From positions 1-64,000 of IMG/VR virus record IMGVR_UViG_3300027985_000843: a DNA stretch of 64,000 nucleotides; one strand, given 5' to 3'. A program made the translations under genes and the position numbers. The stretch's first letter is position 1. Each line of letters begins with the position of its first letter. This DNA comes from a virus. This document shows, piece by piece, positions 6,357-14,306 of the stretch. The notes beneath the pieces were generated by a model. It searched no databases, was not told the origin of the DNA, and was given only the letters and a program-made list of their open reading frames with translations.

Positions 6357-7646
6357 CATGAGCTGAGGTGGCGTTGCTCAATCTCGACCTGTTGTCACGA
6401 AAACCGTGGTCGGGACAAGAATTGCCGGAACTGTGGCAAGCCAAAGGAAGGGGAGGTGTTCTACGACCCCGAAGAGGGCGAGGGCCCCGCCCTCACGGAT
6501 GCGGTCCTCATCCAGCAAGCAACAGCTGGAACTGACTGGCAGTGCACTTTCTGTGGCTCGCATCAACGACGCAGCAGCGGAGAGTGCGCCAACTGCGGAG
6601 CTGAGCAAGCCATGAGCCGCGACCAGGCGACCAAGTGGGACGATGGTCACGTGGGTGAGGGTGGCCTAAGCCCGGCAGAAGAGGAACGTGTCGAGGCCCT
6701 GCTGAAGGCTGCGAAGCGTGTCGAGGCCCTGCCCAAGCCCAAGCGTCGCCCCAAGCTGACAGATGAGGACGTCGAGGAGATCTGCTCGGAAGACCCCTCC
6801 CCATCTTCCACTGTCATTGCAACCCCGGTGCCCGTCTACCGGCGAAACTATCGGCCTTTGGCCCTTGGCAGTGCCTTGTTCTTCGGAATTCTACTTCTTG
6901 GGGCCCTGGTCTTCTTCTTAGTTCGGCCTGTGGAAGTGGATGCCCGTGTTCAGGGCGTCTCATGGAAATACACGGTCCAGGTGGAGCGGGAGAAGACTGT
7001 GCACGAGGAAGGGTTCGACGCTCCCATCGGGGCCTTCGATGTGCTTCCCATGGGGGAGAGGCATCACCACTACCGACAGGTGCCGGACGGCTTCAGGACG
7101 GTGAGCTACCTGGAGGAATACCAGTGTGGGACTATTCCTCGGACCTGTACGCGCACACCCAGGACCTGCACACGCACGCCTCGAACCTGCACGAACAACC
7201 AAAACGGTTTCAAGACGTGCATGGGTGGGGATGAAATATGCTCGGGAGGACAGGAGAGTTGCACCGGCGGCGGCCCAAGGTATTGCACTCGCCCGGCCAC
7301 AAGGCAGGAGCCCAAGTTCCGGGACGAGTCGGTCACGGCCATGTGGTACTCGTGGAACGTGTGGCGATGGGTCCTGGACCGGCAGGTGAAGGCAGAGGGC
7401 TCAACAGACAAGCCTCATTGGCCGTCAGCCGAGAAGATTGCCCTCAACAAGAATCTGCCCAATGGTGTCCGGGCGGAGAGGGAGGAAAGGGTCACGAGCT
7501 ATACGGTGACCTTCCGGGATGACGAAGGAGAGAGCTACACGTACCACCCGAAAGAGATTGGCGAGTTCGAGAGCTTCCACGCTGGTGAGCCCCAGCTCAT
7601 CAAGGTCAACAAGCTGGGCAGTGTCGAGATTGTGAGGGCCCAGTGA
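6342..7646 (+). CDS. zinc-ribbon membrane protein with Cys-rich extracytoplasmic part
   Basis: 434 aa. Residues 1-90 hold two RanBP2-like zinc ribbons (WRCSISTCCHENRGRDKNC.. and WQCTFCGSH..CANCGAEQ). A hydrophobic helix follows near 175-195, then a long outer part with repeats PRTCTRTPRTCTRTPRTC, a further eight or so Cys and a Trp/Tyr-rich segment. The outer part resembles a bacterial zinc-ribbon membrane family found on chromosomes, suggesting acquisition from a host. The Cys-rich repeat is not normal for that family, as I recall it. Could act in the envelope; function unknown. Confidence 0.75.
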   Translation: MPVTHHELRWRCSISTCCHENRGRDKNCRNCGKPKEGEVFYDPEEGEGPALTDAVLIQQATAGTDWQCTFCGSHQRRSSGECANCGAEQAMSRDQATKWDDGHVGEGGLSPAEEERVEALLKAAKRVEALPKPKRRPKLTDEDVEEICSEDPSPSSTVIATPVPVYRRNYRPLALGSALFFGILLLGALVFFLVRPVEVDARVQGVSWKYTVQVEREKTVHEEGFDAPIGAFDVLPMGERHHHYRQVPDGFRTVSYLEEYQCGTIPRTCTRTPRTCTRTPRTCTNNQNGFKTCMGGDEICSGGQESCTGGGPRYCTRPATRQEPKFRDESVTAMWYSWNVWRWVLDRQVKAEGSTDKPHWPSAEKIALNKNLPNGVRAEREERVTSYTVTFRDDEGESYTYHPKEIGEFESFHAGEPQLIKVNKLGSVEIVRAQ

Positions 7647-7954
7647 CTCCCGCTGAATTCTACGGTAAATGCTGGAACATCCTCGTGGAGCACGCAGGGG
7701 CAAACCCGAAGCCGATCGCTAAAAAGGACTTCGTTCTCAGCATGTTGGGATCTTGCCACGAGTATCGGTTTTGCGGCAGCCTCGGATTCGGAGGTAAATT
7801 TTATCGATTCAGCCCAGACTTCTACGTCCAGTGCTACCCTGAGGACGTGACCCCTGAGCGGCAGAAAGCGATCGACAAGGTCAACCATTTGCTCAAGGCA
7901 TTGGTGGGTGACCTGGTACACGAACAAGGCCCGAATGACCGCCAGCGTCTTTGA
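7643..7954 (+). CDS. hypothetical 103-aa protein
   Basis: GTG start overlaps the preceding TGA (GTGA). Compact alpha/beta sequence with three Cys and a C-terminal helix. It overlaps the next gene by 20 nt. No family recognised. Confidence 0.65.
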   Translation: MTPAEFYGKCWNILVEHAGANPKPIAKKDFVLSMLGSCHEYRFCGSLGFGGKFYRFSPDFYVQCYPEDVTPERQKAIDKVNHLLKALVGDLVHEQGPNDRQRL

Positions 7955-8270
7955 CGTCGCCCTCGCCATCCTCCAGAAGCATGGCCCCATGACGGCCATG
8001 AAGCTCCAAAAGCTCGTCTACTACTGCCAAGCCTGGCACCTCGTGTGGGAGGGTCGGCCCATGTTCCGCGAACGCATCGAGGCATGGGCAAGTGGCCCTG
8101 TTGTGCCTGAGCTGTACGAGGCTCATCGAGGCAAATTCATGGTGAGCTTCGATGACATCCTTCTGTATTGCGTCGATCACCACTGGGATGCCATCATCGA
8201 GGCTTACGACCGGTACCGCAGGGAGCTGACAGGTATCCCTTCCGGGACACAGATGCTCCTGTTCCCCTAG
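7935..8270 (+). CDS. Panacea/SocA-like (DUF4065) protein, shortened
   Basis: 111 aa from ATG 7935. Residues 1-60 match the start of Panacea (DUF4065) proteins: FDVALAILQ, MTAMKLQKLVYYCQAW, GRPMF.ERIEAW.SGPVVPELY. This domain is the antitoxin part of many toxin-antitoxin pairs (SocA, PanAT). The C-terminal part is shorter than the family and degenerate. No obvious toxin gene is adjacent, so it may be a captured antitoxin that protects the phage, or a remodelled domain. Confidence 0.7.
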   Translation: MTASVFDVALAILQKHGPMTAMKLQKLVYYCQAWHLVWEGRPMFRERIEAWASGPVVPELYEAHRGKFMVSFDDILLYCVDHHWDAIIEAYDRYRRELTGIPSGTQMLLFP

Positions 8271-8665
8271 CTCTTTTTTGGCAGGTCATCAACGGTCGGC
8301 GATTCCGGGGCCCACAGGGCCTTCTCAACACGCACGAAGCTTGGACGGGACCCGTGCTCCGATCCGTCTGAGAAGAGCCTCCAGGCCCCTTCCCGGGCTG
8401 TTATGACGGTGATCAGGTCGGGCTCGCCACCCTTGTCTCCCTCAAAGTCCAAAATGAGTCTGCGGATTCCCGACATCGTCAGGAACGTCACCACCTTGCC
8501 ACCTACTATGTACCGGTTCATGGTACCGGAGCGAGGGCATAAAAAGACTTGCACTCTATCCAAATTCGGATTCATACTACACCTGAAGCAGCAATCTCCG
8601 CGAGAAGGGCGGCACTTCGCACAACCTAGGAGATAGTCATGGTCATCAGTACAATTCCAGGCCAA
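8267..8665 (-). CDS. hypothetical protein with possible N-terminal zinc finger
   Basis: 132 aa from ATG 8665, or 102 aa from ATG 8575. The longer form adds CAKC...CCFRC, a credible zinc finger, but overlaps the divergent gene's start by 27 nt. A GGTGTAGTAT box lies at 8574-8583 on this strand, which would fit a shorter form. The body is beta-rich. Tail-to-tail overlap of 4 nt with the Panacea gene. Confidence 0.5.
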   Translation of the reverse strand: MAWNCTDDHDYLLGCAKCRPSRGDCCFRCSMNPNLDRVQVFLCPRSGTMNRYIVGGKVVTFLTMSGIRRLILDFEGDKGGEPDLITVITAREGAWRLFSDGSEHGSRPSFVRVEKALWAPESPTVDDLPKKS

Positions 8666-9043
8666 CCTTCCGTTCTACCCGACAACGCCGAGGTCCAGCT
8701 TATTCGTGGGGCCTATAATCCGGACGGCTTCCTTGACAGCACCCTCTTGGAGATTTGGGTGCAAGTGCCTAAGGGGTCTGTGCCTTCCTCGGCTTGTGGG
8801 GTGTACGGGCCCAAATACAACTACTGCCAGCTTCAAACGTTTGGAAGCCTCAGGGTTAAGGTTGTCGATCGTGAAGTGATCGTCCGCGCACGCAAGACTG
8901 GAGAGGTCCAGGTTGATGGCGTCACCGTGACGCATTGCCGAGCCGCTGTAAAAGGCGAGGCGAGTGCAGATTTTGCTGTCGCTCAATCTACTCGGCGTCC
9001 TGTCTTGCGCCCTGTGCGATCAGAGCCCATGGCTCAAGCATGA
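8639..9043 (+). CDS. hypothetical 134-aa protein
   Basis: AGGAG lies 8 nt before ATG 8639, one of the clearer ribosome sites in the window. Beta-rich sequence without known motifs. The last ~55 nt overlap the convergent endonuclease gene, so the C-terminus may be poorly conserved. Confidence 0.55.
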   Translation: MVISTIPGQPSVLPDNAEVQLIRGAYNPDGFLDSTLLEIWVQVPKGSVPSSACGVYGPKYNYCQLQTFGSLRVKVVDREVIVRARKTGEVQVDGVTVTHCRAAVKGEASADFAVAQSTRRPVLRPVRSEPMAQA

Positions 9044-9923
9044 AGGTAGGGTCGTCCAAAGCCTTCTTAATGACCTCCACGCAGTCGGCCACCCTCTCAC
9101 GAAGGTCGTGCTCCCAGAACCGAAAGATTCTCCACCCAGGAGCGTGGGCTAGGTTCCTCTCGTGTTTGGTTCTGGTGACGGCTCTCCGTTTCTTGTAGCG
9201 GCTGGCGTGCTCTGGGCAACCGTGCCAAAAGCACCCGTCTACCTCGATGGCAATCTGCTTTTCTGGATGAGCTTCATCCACGAAATACAAGAGCTGGTAC
9301 TCCGTCTGGAACCCGTCGTATAGGCGGGCTTCTTGAAGAGCTGCGATCAAGTCACGGTGTGGCTTGGTGAGGGTGTAGATCGGCTGTAGTCGTCCCTCTC
9401 GGTGCATCTTGGTCGTGGCTGCACTGATCTTGGCTCGAACCTCCAATCGACTCTGTGGGGCAACGTAGCCAGGTTGGGCTCGTAGTTGAGCGAGGGCTTC
9501 TTGTGAAGCTTGCACCATACAAGCCACATCCTCTCGGGCTTTCGGTGTCTTCTGGTACCCCTCTTTTCGGGTGGCTCCGCACTTCTGATGATCGATCTGC
9601 TGCCGTGCCGTGTCCAGTTGAGCACGCCCTTCTGGAGTCGAAGCTCTAGCTTTTGCCGATCGACTCAGTTTTGCCCGAACCTCGGGGCGTTTCATGTGGT
9701 GCTTGTCCCCCTTGGCCCGTTGTGCTCGGGAGACTCCAGCCCCCACCTTCTGGCGGATCTCCTCACTTCTCTCGATGGGGGCTAGGTAGTCCGGAGCCTT
9801 GAGGGATGACTTCCCGAACCTCTCAGCGTACTCCTCTCGGGTCAACCCGTGTTCCCGCTGGAGGTGTTTCCTGGTGATGTACTGGCCGAAGGGCTTACCG
9901 CATAGCTGACAGATTGCTGGCAT
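8988..9923 (-). CDS. Vsr-fold free-standing homing endonuclease
   Basis: 311 aa. Residues 1-37 form a zinc-finger plus helix (CQLCGKPF ... HLQREHGLTREEYAERFG) as in MucR/ROS-like DNA binders. The middle (residues 60-180) has repeated NUMOD-like basic helices. The C-terminus is a Vsr/DUF559-type nuclease: IAIEVDGCFWHGCPEH, then TKHERNLAHAPGWRIFRFWEHDL. The acidic Asp in VDG and His in FWH are the expected catalytic residues. This layout fits EDxHD-type homing endonucleases of phages. It probably cuts an allele lacking it at this locus. Confidence 0.8.
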   Translation of the reverse strand: MPAICQLCGKPFGQYITRKHLQREHGLTREEYAERFGKSSLKAPDYLAPIERSEEIRQKVGAGVSRAQRAKGDKHHMKRPEVRAKLSRSAKARASTPEGRAQLDTARQQIDHQKCGATRKEGYQKTPKAREDVACMVQASQEALAQLRAQPGYVAPQSRLEVRAKISAATTKMHREGRLQPIYTLTKPHRDLIAALQEARLYDGFQTEYQLLYFVDEAHPEKQIAIEVDGCFWHGCPEHASRYKKRRAVTRTKHERNLAHAPGWRIFRFWEHDLRERVADCVEVIKKALDDPTFMLEPWALIAQGARQDAE

Positions 9924-9966
9924 AACCTACCGTTACATGAGAAGATTCCCATGTCAAGTCGGCAAG

Positions 9967-10842
9967 TCAGACCGTCGCCACCAACTCATCAGGCTGTTGA
10001 ACACCCATCCTCTCCCATCGAACCCGAAGCCCTTTACCTGGAATCCATTCCAAGTAGTGGTTCGCCACGAGCCACATGATTCGGAGGATGATTGTGACGG
10101 GGAGAGCCCCATAGCCAAGCCCCATCATCGACAGTAGAAGGCCGATGCCTGACTCCGGCAGGGAGGTCAGAAGCTCCGTGAAACTGATGGCCCCTGTGAA
10201 GCCTTGTAACAAACTTTCAATGTCCCAGGAAATCTCTGCCACATTTGCCCACACAAAAATGAAGATGGCCGCGAGAAGGGGCCTCTTCAACGTCGGCAGG
10301 TACTTGTGAAGCCACGCGTCTACCTTCTGTGCCCCGCCCTTGATCTTCTGGACGGCGGCCCAGATGCGCGGCGACTGCTTGGCGATTCGCACCATGAGGT
10401 CTGTGAGGCTCGGAGCCTTATGCTTGGCGACGAAGTAGATGCTGAGGGGAAAGGTCTCCTGGATCTTCTTGCCGAGCCATTGAATACCCTGCAACCCTGT
10501 CTTGGCGAGTTCCTTGGCTCGGGTGGCGATGATCTTGGCCTTCTCCATCAGGGACATGTTGCTCATATCTGGCAGGCCCAGAGCACGACTCAAGACTTCC
10601 CATGCCCGCCCAGGGGCGGCCTTGAACAGGTCCAGGAGCCGCTTGACGCCCCGGAGGATACCGAGGGCCGCCTCACGGTCGGAGCTGCCCTCACGGGTTT
10701 GCCAGAAGCCTTGGGCGAGGGCTTCCACACACTCCATGGGCGGGGCCCAGGACGCAGTTCGAACGCCGTGATCGGTGTACTGTTCCTCAACTGCCAAACG
10801 GATGAGGTACCGGTCCCGGACTCGTAGGGCGAGATCGCTCAT
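9967..10842 (-). CDS. hypothetical membrane protein
   Basis: 291 aa from ATG 10842. Begins SDLALRVRDRYLIRLAVEEQ, similar to the start of the protein at 560. The centre is basic and helical; a hydrophobic helix lies near residues 205-225 and two more near 250-285. Could anchor to the membrane late in the chain, like some phage inner-head or injected proteins, but this is inference. Confidence 0.7.
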   Translation of the reverse strand: MSDLALRVRDRYLIRLAVEEQYTDHGVRTASWAPPMECVEALAQGFWQTREGSSDREAALGILRGVKRLLDLFKAAPGRAWEVLSRALGLPDMSNMSLMEKAKIIATRAKELAKTGLQGIQWLGKKIQETFPLSIYFVAKHKAPSLTDLMVRIAKQSPRIWAAVQKIKGGAQKVDAWLHKYLPTLKRPLLAAIFIFVWANVAEISWDIESLLQGFTGAISFTELLTSLPESGIGLLLSMMGLGYGALPVTIILRIMWLVANHYLEWIPGKGLRVRWERMGVQQPDELVATV

Positions 10843-10869
10843 ACTTTCCGCAACAGACAAGAGAAAAAG

Positions 10870-10899
10870 CCGAACTCTGCCGGCCGGCGACCGTAGTAG
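10870..10899 (+). promoter_or_regulatory. class II (ECF-like) promoter
   Basis: CCGAAC-N16-CGTAGTAG before ATG 10904, gap 5; sits between divergent genes. Confidence 0.8.
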
Positions 10900-10903
10900 A
10901 GGC

Positions 10904-11155
10904 ATGAGAACACGACTCGGAACCAAGCCTTTTCAGGCAGCAGCCGTGCTGTTGCTGAACCTTCGCGTATCTCGGAACACGTGTAACCCCTTTGTCAAGG
11001 CAGGCTTCACCTTGCTCGAAAAACGTGGCCTGGTTGAACTACGAAAAGGGGTGTACCGCCCAGCAGGGAACTTCTTTGATGTGTGCGAAGAAGTGGGGTT
11101 GACTTCCGACGGGTACGCCACTGATGAGGCCAAAAACGAGGCCAAGAAGAGCTAA
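10904..11155 (+). CDS. small winged-helix-like protein
   Basis: 83 aa, start set by the class II promoter. The middle (FVKAGFTLLEKRGLVELRKGVYRP) resembles helix plus wing of a small DNA-binding domain, and the C-terminus is charged. Ends in TAA. Confidence 0.65.
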   Translation: MRTRLGTKPFQAAAVLLLNLRVSRNTCNPFVKAGFTLLEKRGLVELRKGVYRPAGNFFDVCEEVGLTSDGYATDEAKNEAKKS

Positions 11156-11157
11156 AA

Positions 11158-11337
11158 ATGGGCAAAAAAGCTGCCGTGGACAAGTTGCTGCACCTGCTGC
11201 ACCTGTATACAGGGCACAAGGTCGACTCCCGTGGCCCTTATGGCCTCATCCTGGACACCATCGAGGAATTGAACCCGAAGGTCGCCAAGGGTCTTCGGAA
11301 CGGCGAACCCCCTGACAAGTTCATGAAGAAAGAGTGA
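11158..11337 (+). CDS. 59-aa basic helical protein
   Basis: Begins two bases after the previous stop. Sequence starts MGKKAAVDKLLHLLHLYTGH and ends Lys-rich. Its length is just under common ORF cut-offs. Function unknown. Confidence 0.6.
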   Translation: MGKKAAVDKLLHLLHLYTGHKVDSRGPYGLILDTIEELNPKVAKGLRNGEPPDKFMKKE

Positions 11338-11339
11338 GC

Positions 11340-11349
11340 GGTGTATGTT
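11340..11349 (+). promoter_or_regulatory. class I extended -10 promoter
   Basis: GGTGTATGTT, hexamer 6 nt before ATG 11356. Confidence 0.75.
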
Positions 11350-11355
11350 CTTCGG

Positions 11356-11457
11356 ATGAAGATTCGCATCCGAAGGGAAGACATCACCCGGGCGGGCTAC
11401 CAGCTCCCCGGCGGGGGAAGCGTCCTCAACACCGGAGACATCGAATGGACCTCTTGA
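11356..11457 (+). CDS. 33-aa leaderless small protein
   Basis: ATG lies exactly 6 nt after a class I box. The product starts MKIRIRREDITRAGYQLPGG and looks like one beta-hairpin. It overlaps the next gene's start (11445) by 13 nt, so it may also couple translation of that gene. Confidence 0.55.
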   Translation: MKIRIRREDITRAGYQLPGGGSVLNTGDIEWTS

Positions 11458-11903
11458 ACTGCTGCGAGTGCGGCAAGGACTACCCTCCCTACGTGTTGAG
11501 CAAGCGGACGAGCAAGCGAGTGGGAAACGCCGGACCTACGTGTCCATTCTGTCTGTCGGAGTTGCTCGGTCGATACCTCACCTCCGAGGATTTTGACCTT
11601 CAGAGTCCTGTCAACATGCTCATCACCGTCGGCACCTTCATAGGGATTTCGAACCGAAACCGTATCCCTACCTTCGCGGTCTGGGCAAACAACGACTCGT
11701 CTGTGAGCTATGACTATGACGAGAACGAGGTGTCGACCGCAACGCATGCTGCCCTGAAGTTCCACCAAACCCATGACCTCCGGGACGGGTCGGTCATCCG
11801 TGTGCAAGGCAGCGCAGAGGGAGGAATCATCCACCTCTACCACCTGTTGGACGGCCGATTGTCGGCCATCGGACACTCCACCAGCGGAGGCCGCAATGGC
11901 TGA
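11445..11903 (+). CDS. hypothetical zinc-binding protein
   Basis: 152 aa from ATG 11445. Residues 5-30 have CCECGKDY...CPFC, a zinc ribbon. The rest alternates strands and helices. Overlaps the ATP-grasp gene by 8 nt. Unknown function. Confidence 0.7.
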   Translation: MDLLNCCECGKDYPPYVLSKRTSKRVGNAGPTCPFCLSELLGRYLTSEDFDLQSPVNMLITVGTFIGISNRNRIPTFAVWANNDSSVSYDYDENEVSTATHAALKFHQTHDLRDGSVIRVQGSAEGGIIHLYHLLDGRLSAIGHSTSGGRNG

Positions 11904-12648
11904 CCGAACGAATCTCCGCAAGGTGTACATCCGCTATCGAGAGGATCTGCCCGAGAGCGAAATGATGTTTTCCGCCCTCGAAGGCTTTCAGTTACGTGGC
12001 GCCGAGACCGCCCCCTTCTTTGGGTTTGGCGACATTCAAGACATTCAAGACCTCGGTCCGGACGTCGGGATCGTGGGGTATATCGGCGACGTGTGGCGGG
12101 CCATGCGTAAGCTCGGCCTGCCCAAGCCCGAACCCCTCGACTACCCCGAACCCCTGCGCTATTTGCTCGGGCGGTACGTCGAGCGGGCCGTGTTGGAAGA
12201 CGTTCGCAACCGCGTCAACCCCGGGATCTTCGTCAAACCGGTCAACCACAAGGTGTTCACCGGCTTCGTGATGACCGGTTCGTTCGACGACGCCATCACT
12301 CTCGCCCCCTATCCACCAGATACGGAGGTGTGGCTCAGTCAGGCCGTGACGTTCATCTCCGAATACCGTTGCTTCGTCCTAGACAGGGGCATCCTGGACG
12401 TCAGACTCTACAAGGGGGACTGGTCCGTGGCCCCAGACCGAAAGGTCGTAGAAGGGGCCGTCAAGGCGTGGGAAGAGCAGCCCGTGGCCTGGACCCTCGA
12501 CGTCGGTATCACCCCCGAGGGCCAAACCCTCTTGGTCGAGGTGAACGACGGCTATTCGTTCGGGGGCTACGGTCTTCTGTCAACCTCTTACGCCCAGATG
12601 ATCGAAGCCCGATGGCAGGAACTGATTCGACCTCCCATGTTCGGATGA
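11896..12648 (+). CDS. ATP-grasp protein of the R2K/DUF4343 type
   Basis: 250 aa. The layout matches phage R2K-clade ATP-grasp proteins: early Arg-x-Arg-Glu-Asp, RNRVNPGIFVKPVNHKVFTGFV near residues 98-120 (the ATP-binding Lys strand), EYRCFVLDRGILDVRLY in the middle, and near the end TLDVGITPEG-TLLVEVNDGYSFGGYG, which carries the metal-binding Glu-x-Asn. ATP-grasp ligases join a carboxylate to an amine; R2K members are predicted to modify peptides or proteins. The substrate is unknown. Confidence 0.8.
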   Translation: MADRTNLRKVYIRYREDLPESEMMFSALEGFQLRGAETAPFFGFGDIQDIQDLGPDVGIVGYIGDVWRAMRKLGLPKPEPLDYPEPLRYLLGRYVERAVLEDVRNRVNPGIFVKPVNHKVFTGFVMTGSFDDAITLAPYPPDTEVWLSQAVTFISEYRCFVLDRGILDVRLYKGDWSVAPDRKVVEGAVKAWEEQPVAWTLDVGITPEGQTLLVEVNDGYSFGGYGLLSTSYAQMIEARWQELIRPPMFG

Positions 12649-12666
12649 TCGCAGGAGCTGATTCGA
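12614..12666 (+). repeat. short duplicated ribosome-site sequence
   Basis: GCAGGAACTGATTCGA (about 12615-12630) recurs as GCAGGAGCTGATTCGA (about 12651-12666) with one mismatch. The second copy is the ribosome site of the gene at 12666. The same GGAGCTGATTC core occurs at 6291. Confidence 0.65.
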
Positions 12667-13010
12667 TGAAAAAAGCAGTGTGGAAGGCATACGCGCAGAA
12701 GCTGGAGCACAAGCTCCACCAGACCAAGACGGAAAGCAAAGCGCAACTGTTCCGCCTGAGAGCTTCTCAGGAATCCGTCGATCAGGCAACATCCGCCATG
12801 ACTGCCATTCGGGCCGAGGTTGCTCACCAGGCTGTCGGCCTCGGAGGTGTCACCGGTTGCGGCGTGACCTTCCAAACCATCCTGGACATCGTCGACAAGT
12901 TCGAGGCGAACCTCGCCAAGAGGAAACAGGAGCCGCCCAGCTCCGACTCCGACAAGCCCTGCGCCTTCTGCGGCGAGCCAGGGTGCAACAAATTCCGGCA
13001 CCGCGTGTGA
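12666..13010 (+). CDS. coiled protein with C-terminal zinc knuckle
   Basis: 114 aa; AGGAG 8 nt before ATG. The N-terminal 50 residues are helical and basic (WKAYAQKLEHKLHQTKTES). The end has CAFCGEPGCNKFRH, a CxxCx4CxxxxH-type knuckle. Probably nucleic-acid or protein binding. Confidence 0.7.
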   Translation: MKKAVWKAYAQKLEHKLHQTKTESKAQLFRLRASQESVDQATSAMTAIRAEVAHQAVGLGGVTGCGVTFQTILDIVDKFEANLAKRKQEPPSSDSDKPCAFCGEPGCNKFRHRV

Positions 13011-13015
13011 TTCTT

Positions 13016-13045
13016 CCGAACCCGTTCGCTCGGGGAGCGTAGTAC
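13016..13045 (+). promoter_or_regulatory. class II (ECF-like) promoter
   Basis: CCGAAC-N16-CGTAGTAC before ATG 13050, gap 5. Confidence 0.8.
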
Positions 13046-13049
13046 AGGC

Positions 13050-13322
13050 ATGAGTATGGACGATTGGCTCGAAGAGCAGATCATGGATCGCTTCCCTGAC
13101 GACGTGCCGGACATCGGGGCTGGCCGCCTGAGGGTGCGTATCTTCAAGCTTTGCCACGACCTTCTGGCAAAGGCCCTCCCGAGCAAGCTGCCCAACCGCA
13201 GTGCCCGTTCCCGTCGTTGTGCCATAGCCTTGCGGCGTTCCCTTGCGATCCTTGCCATCTCTGGAAGGGACTCGGGCAGGGCGCGGATGAACTCAGGCGT
13301 CACCACGGTCATTCGACCTTGA
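13050..13322 (+). CDS. small Arg-rich protein
   Basis: 90 aa, start fixed by a class II promoter. Acidic N-terminus, then a strongly basic helical second half. A minus-strand frame coupled (ATGA) to the S24-like gene covers the same DNA and could be an alternative, but the promoter favours the plus strand. Ends 14 nt into the convergent gene. Confidence 0.55.
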   Translation: MSMDDWLEEQIMDRFPDDVPDIGAGRLRVRIFKLCHDLLAKALPSKLPNRSARSRRCAIALRRSLAILAISGRDSGRARMNSGVTTVIRP

Positions 13323-13605
13323 CCAACCTTCCAAACACCTGACGAGTCCATCCGTTCACATGACCATGTGCATTTGAGATCTGCACGGCTCCGTCCTCCC
13401 GCCTACCCGTGCACAGGTGCAAGTAGTAGCTGCCCCGAACTCGGCAGAAGACGGCATCACCCACCTTCACGTCCTCGATCTTGACGGGCTCCACCGTCAC
13501 CTTCTGCCCGCTGCGGACAATCGGAGTCATCGAGTTGCCGTGAGGGCGGTAGGACACCGTCTCCCCGCGACTCAGCTGTTCTGCTATCAGTGTATTGCGT
13601 CCCAT
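13309..13605 (-). CDS. S24/S26-like peptidase-fold protein
   Basis: 98 aa, only the peptidase fold, without a DNA-binding domain. GNSMTPIV (Ser25) is the LexA/signal-peptidase serine box; GDAVFCRVRGSYYLHL follows, where active enzymes normally carry the catalytic Lys. That Lys is not evident, so activity is doubtful. I recall similar short proteins in other phages. It is TAATG-coupled to the gene upstream. Confidence 0.75.
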   Translation of the reverse strand: MGRNTLIAEQLSRGETVSYRPHGNSMTPIVRSGQKVTVEPVKIEDVKVGDAVFCRVRGSYYLHLCTGRREDGAVQISNAHGHVNGWTRQVFGRLVKVE

Positions 13606-14102
13606 TAGAATGGTATGTCGTCGATGTCCTCGGAGGCGTAGACCACCTCACCGCCCATTTCGGTGTGTCGGCCCGGAGGCATACGATCCAGTTGGAGGTT
13701 GGCCCAGTTCAAGTCCTTGCGCAGGTCGGATAGATTACGATTGACACGATTCAGCTCTTGCTGGAGATCGTAGGCTTTCTGTACGAGCTTGACCTCTTCC
13801 TGGTTGAGGGCACCCCGGAAGGCCCAGAGGGCTTTCATGAAGTGTTCCTCAGCCTCTTCACAGGTCTTGAAGACTCCAGGCGTGTCTGGCTTCACGGTGT
13901 CCGGGGTGGAGTGGACCTCTCGGCCTCGAACGGAAGAGTGACTGGGGGTTATCCAGTTGCCATCGTTGTCGACTCCCTTGACGCCCATCTTGACGACAGC
14001 GATGTTACTGACACTGGAACCAATCACCAACCATACGTTCTCTGGAACGGGTTGGGGGCGGATCATCCTCCAGTCAGCTTCCAGGTCCCACTCGTCAGTC
14101 AT
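13605..14102 (-). CDS. coiled-coil protein with SSB-like acidic C-terminal tip
   Basis: 165 aa. Starts WDLEADWRMIRPQP, nearly the same as FDLESDWQLVRPQP in the unrelated protein at 46045. Residues ~95-140 form a coiled coil. It ends EDIDDIPF, which matches the acidic DDIPF tip that SSB uses to dock partners, although no OB fold is seen. Ends in TAA overlapping the S24-like start. Suggests a docking protein at the replisome or a mimic of SSB tails. Confidence 0.7.
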   Translation of the reverse strand: MTDEWDLEADWRMIRPQPVPENVWLVIGSSVSNIAVVKMGVKGVDNDGNWITPSHSSVRGREVHSTPDTVKPDTPGVFKTCEEAEEHFMKALWAFRGALNQEEVKLVQKAYDLQQELNRVNRNLSDLRKDLNWANLQLDRMPPGRHTEMGGEVVYASEDIDDIPF

Positions 14103-14111
14103 GCTGGACTC

Positions 14112-14306
14112 CTAGAGCCAGCCGCGTTGCTCGGCCAGCCAATCAGTGACGATCAAGGCTCCCTTGTCCCCCTTCTTCCAGACCTCGCTCTCATCCGTGA
14201 TCTGGGACTGAGGGATGAAGGTTCTCTCGCTCAGATCAGCGGCCTCCACCCAGATGCCCTTGTCCGTCTCGCTCACTGCCTCGGCACCTTCGATTTCGTA
14301 GCTCAT
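14112..14306 (-). CDS. 64-aa leaderless small protein
   Basis: Start ATG 14306 lies 6 nt from a class I box on this strand. Acidic sequence (MSYEIEGAEAVSETDKGIWV) with beta character. Overlaps the upstream gene's end by 4 nt. Unknown function. Confidence 0.65.
   Translation of the reverse strand: MSYEIEGAEAVSETDKGIWVEAADLSERTFIPQSQITDESEVWKKGDKGALIVTDWLAEQRGWL

Noticed and set aside
12824-13351. 175-aa minus-strand frame, with an ATGA coupling to the S24-like gene
   Set aside because: The coupling is suggestive, but it would run through two plus-strand genes, one with a perfect class II promoter; kept only as an alternative.
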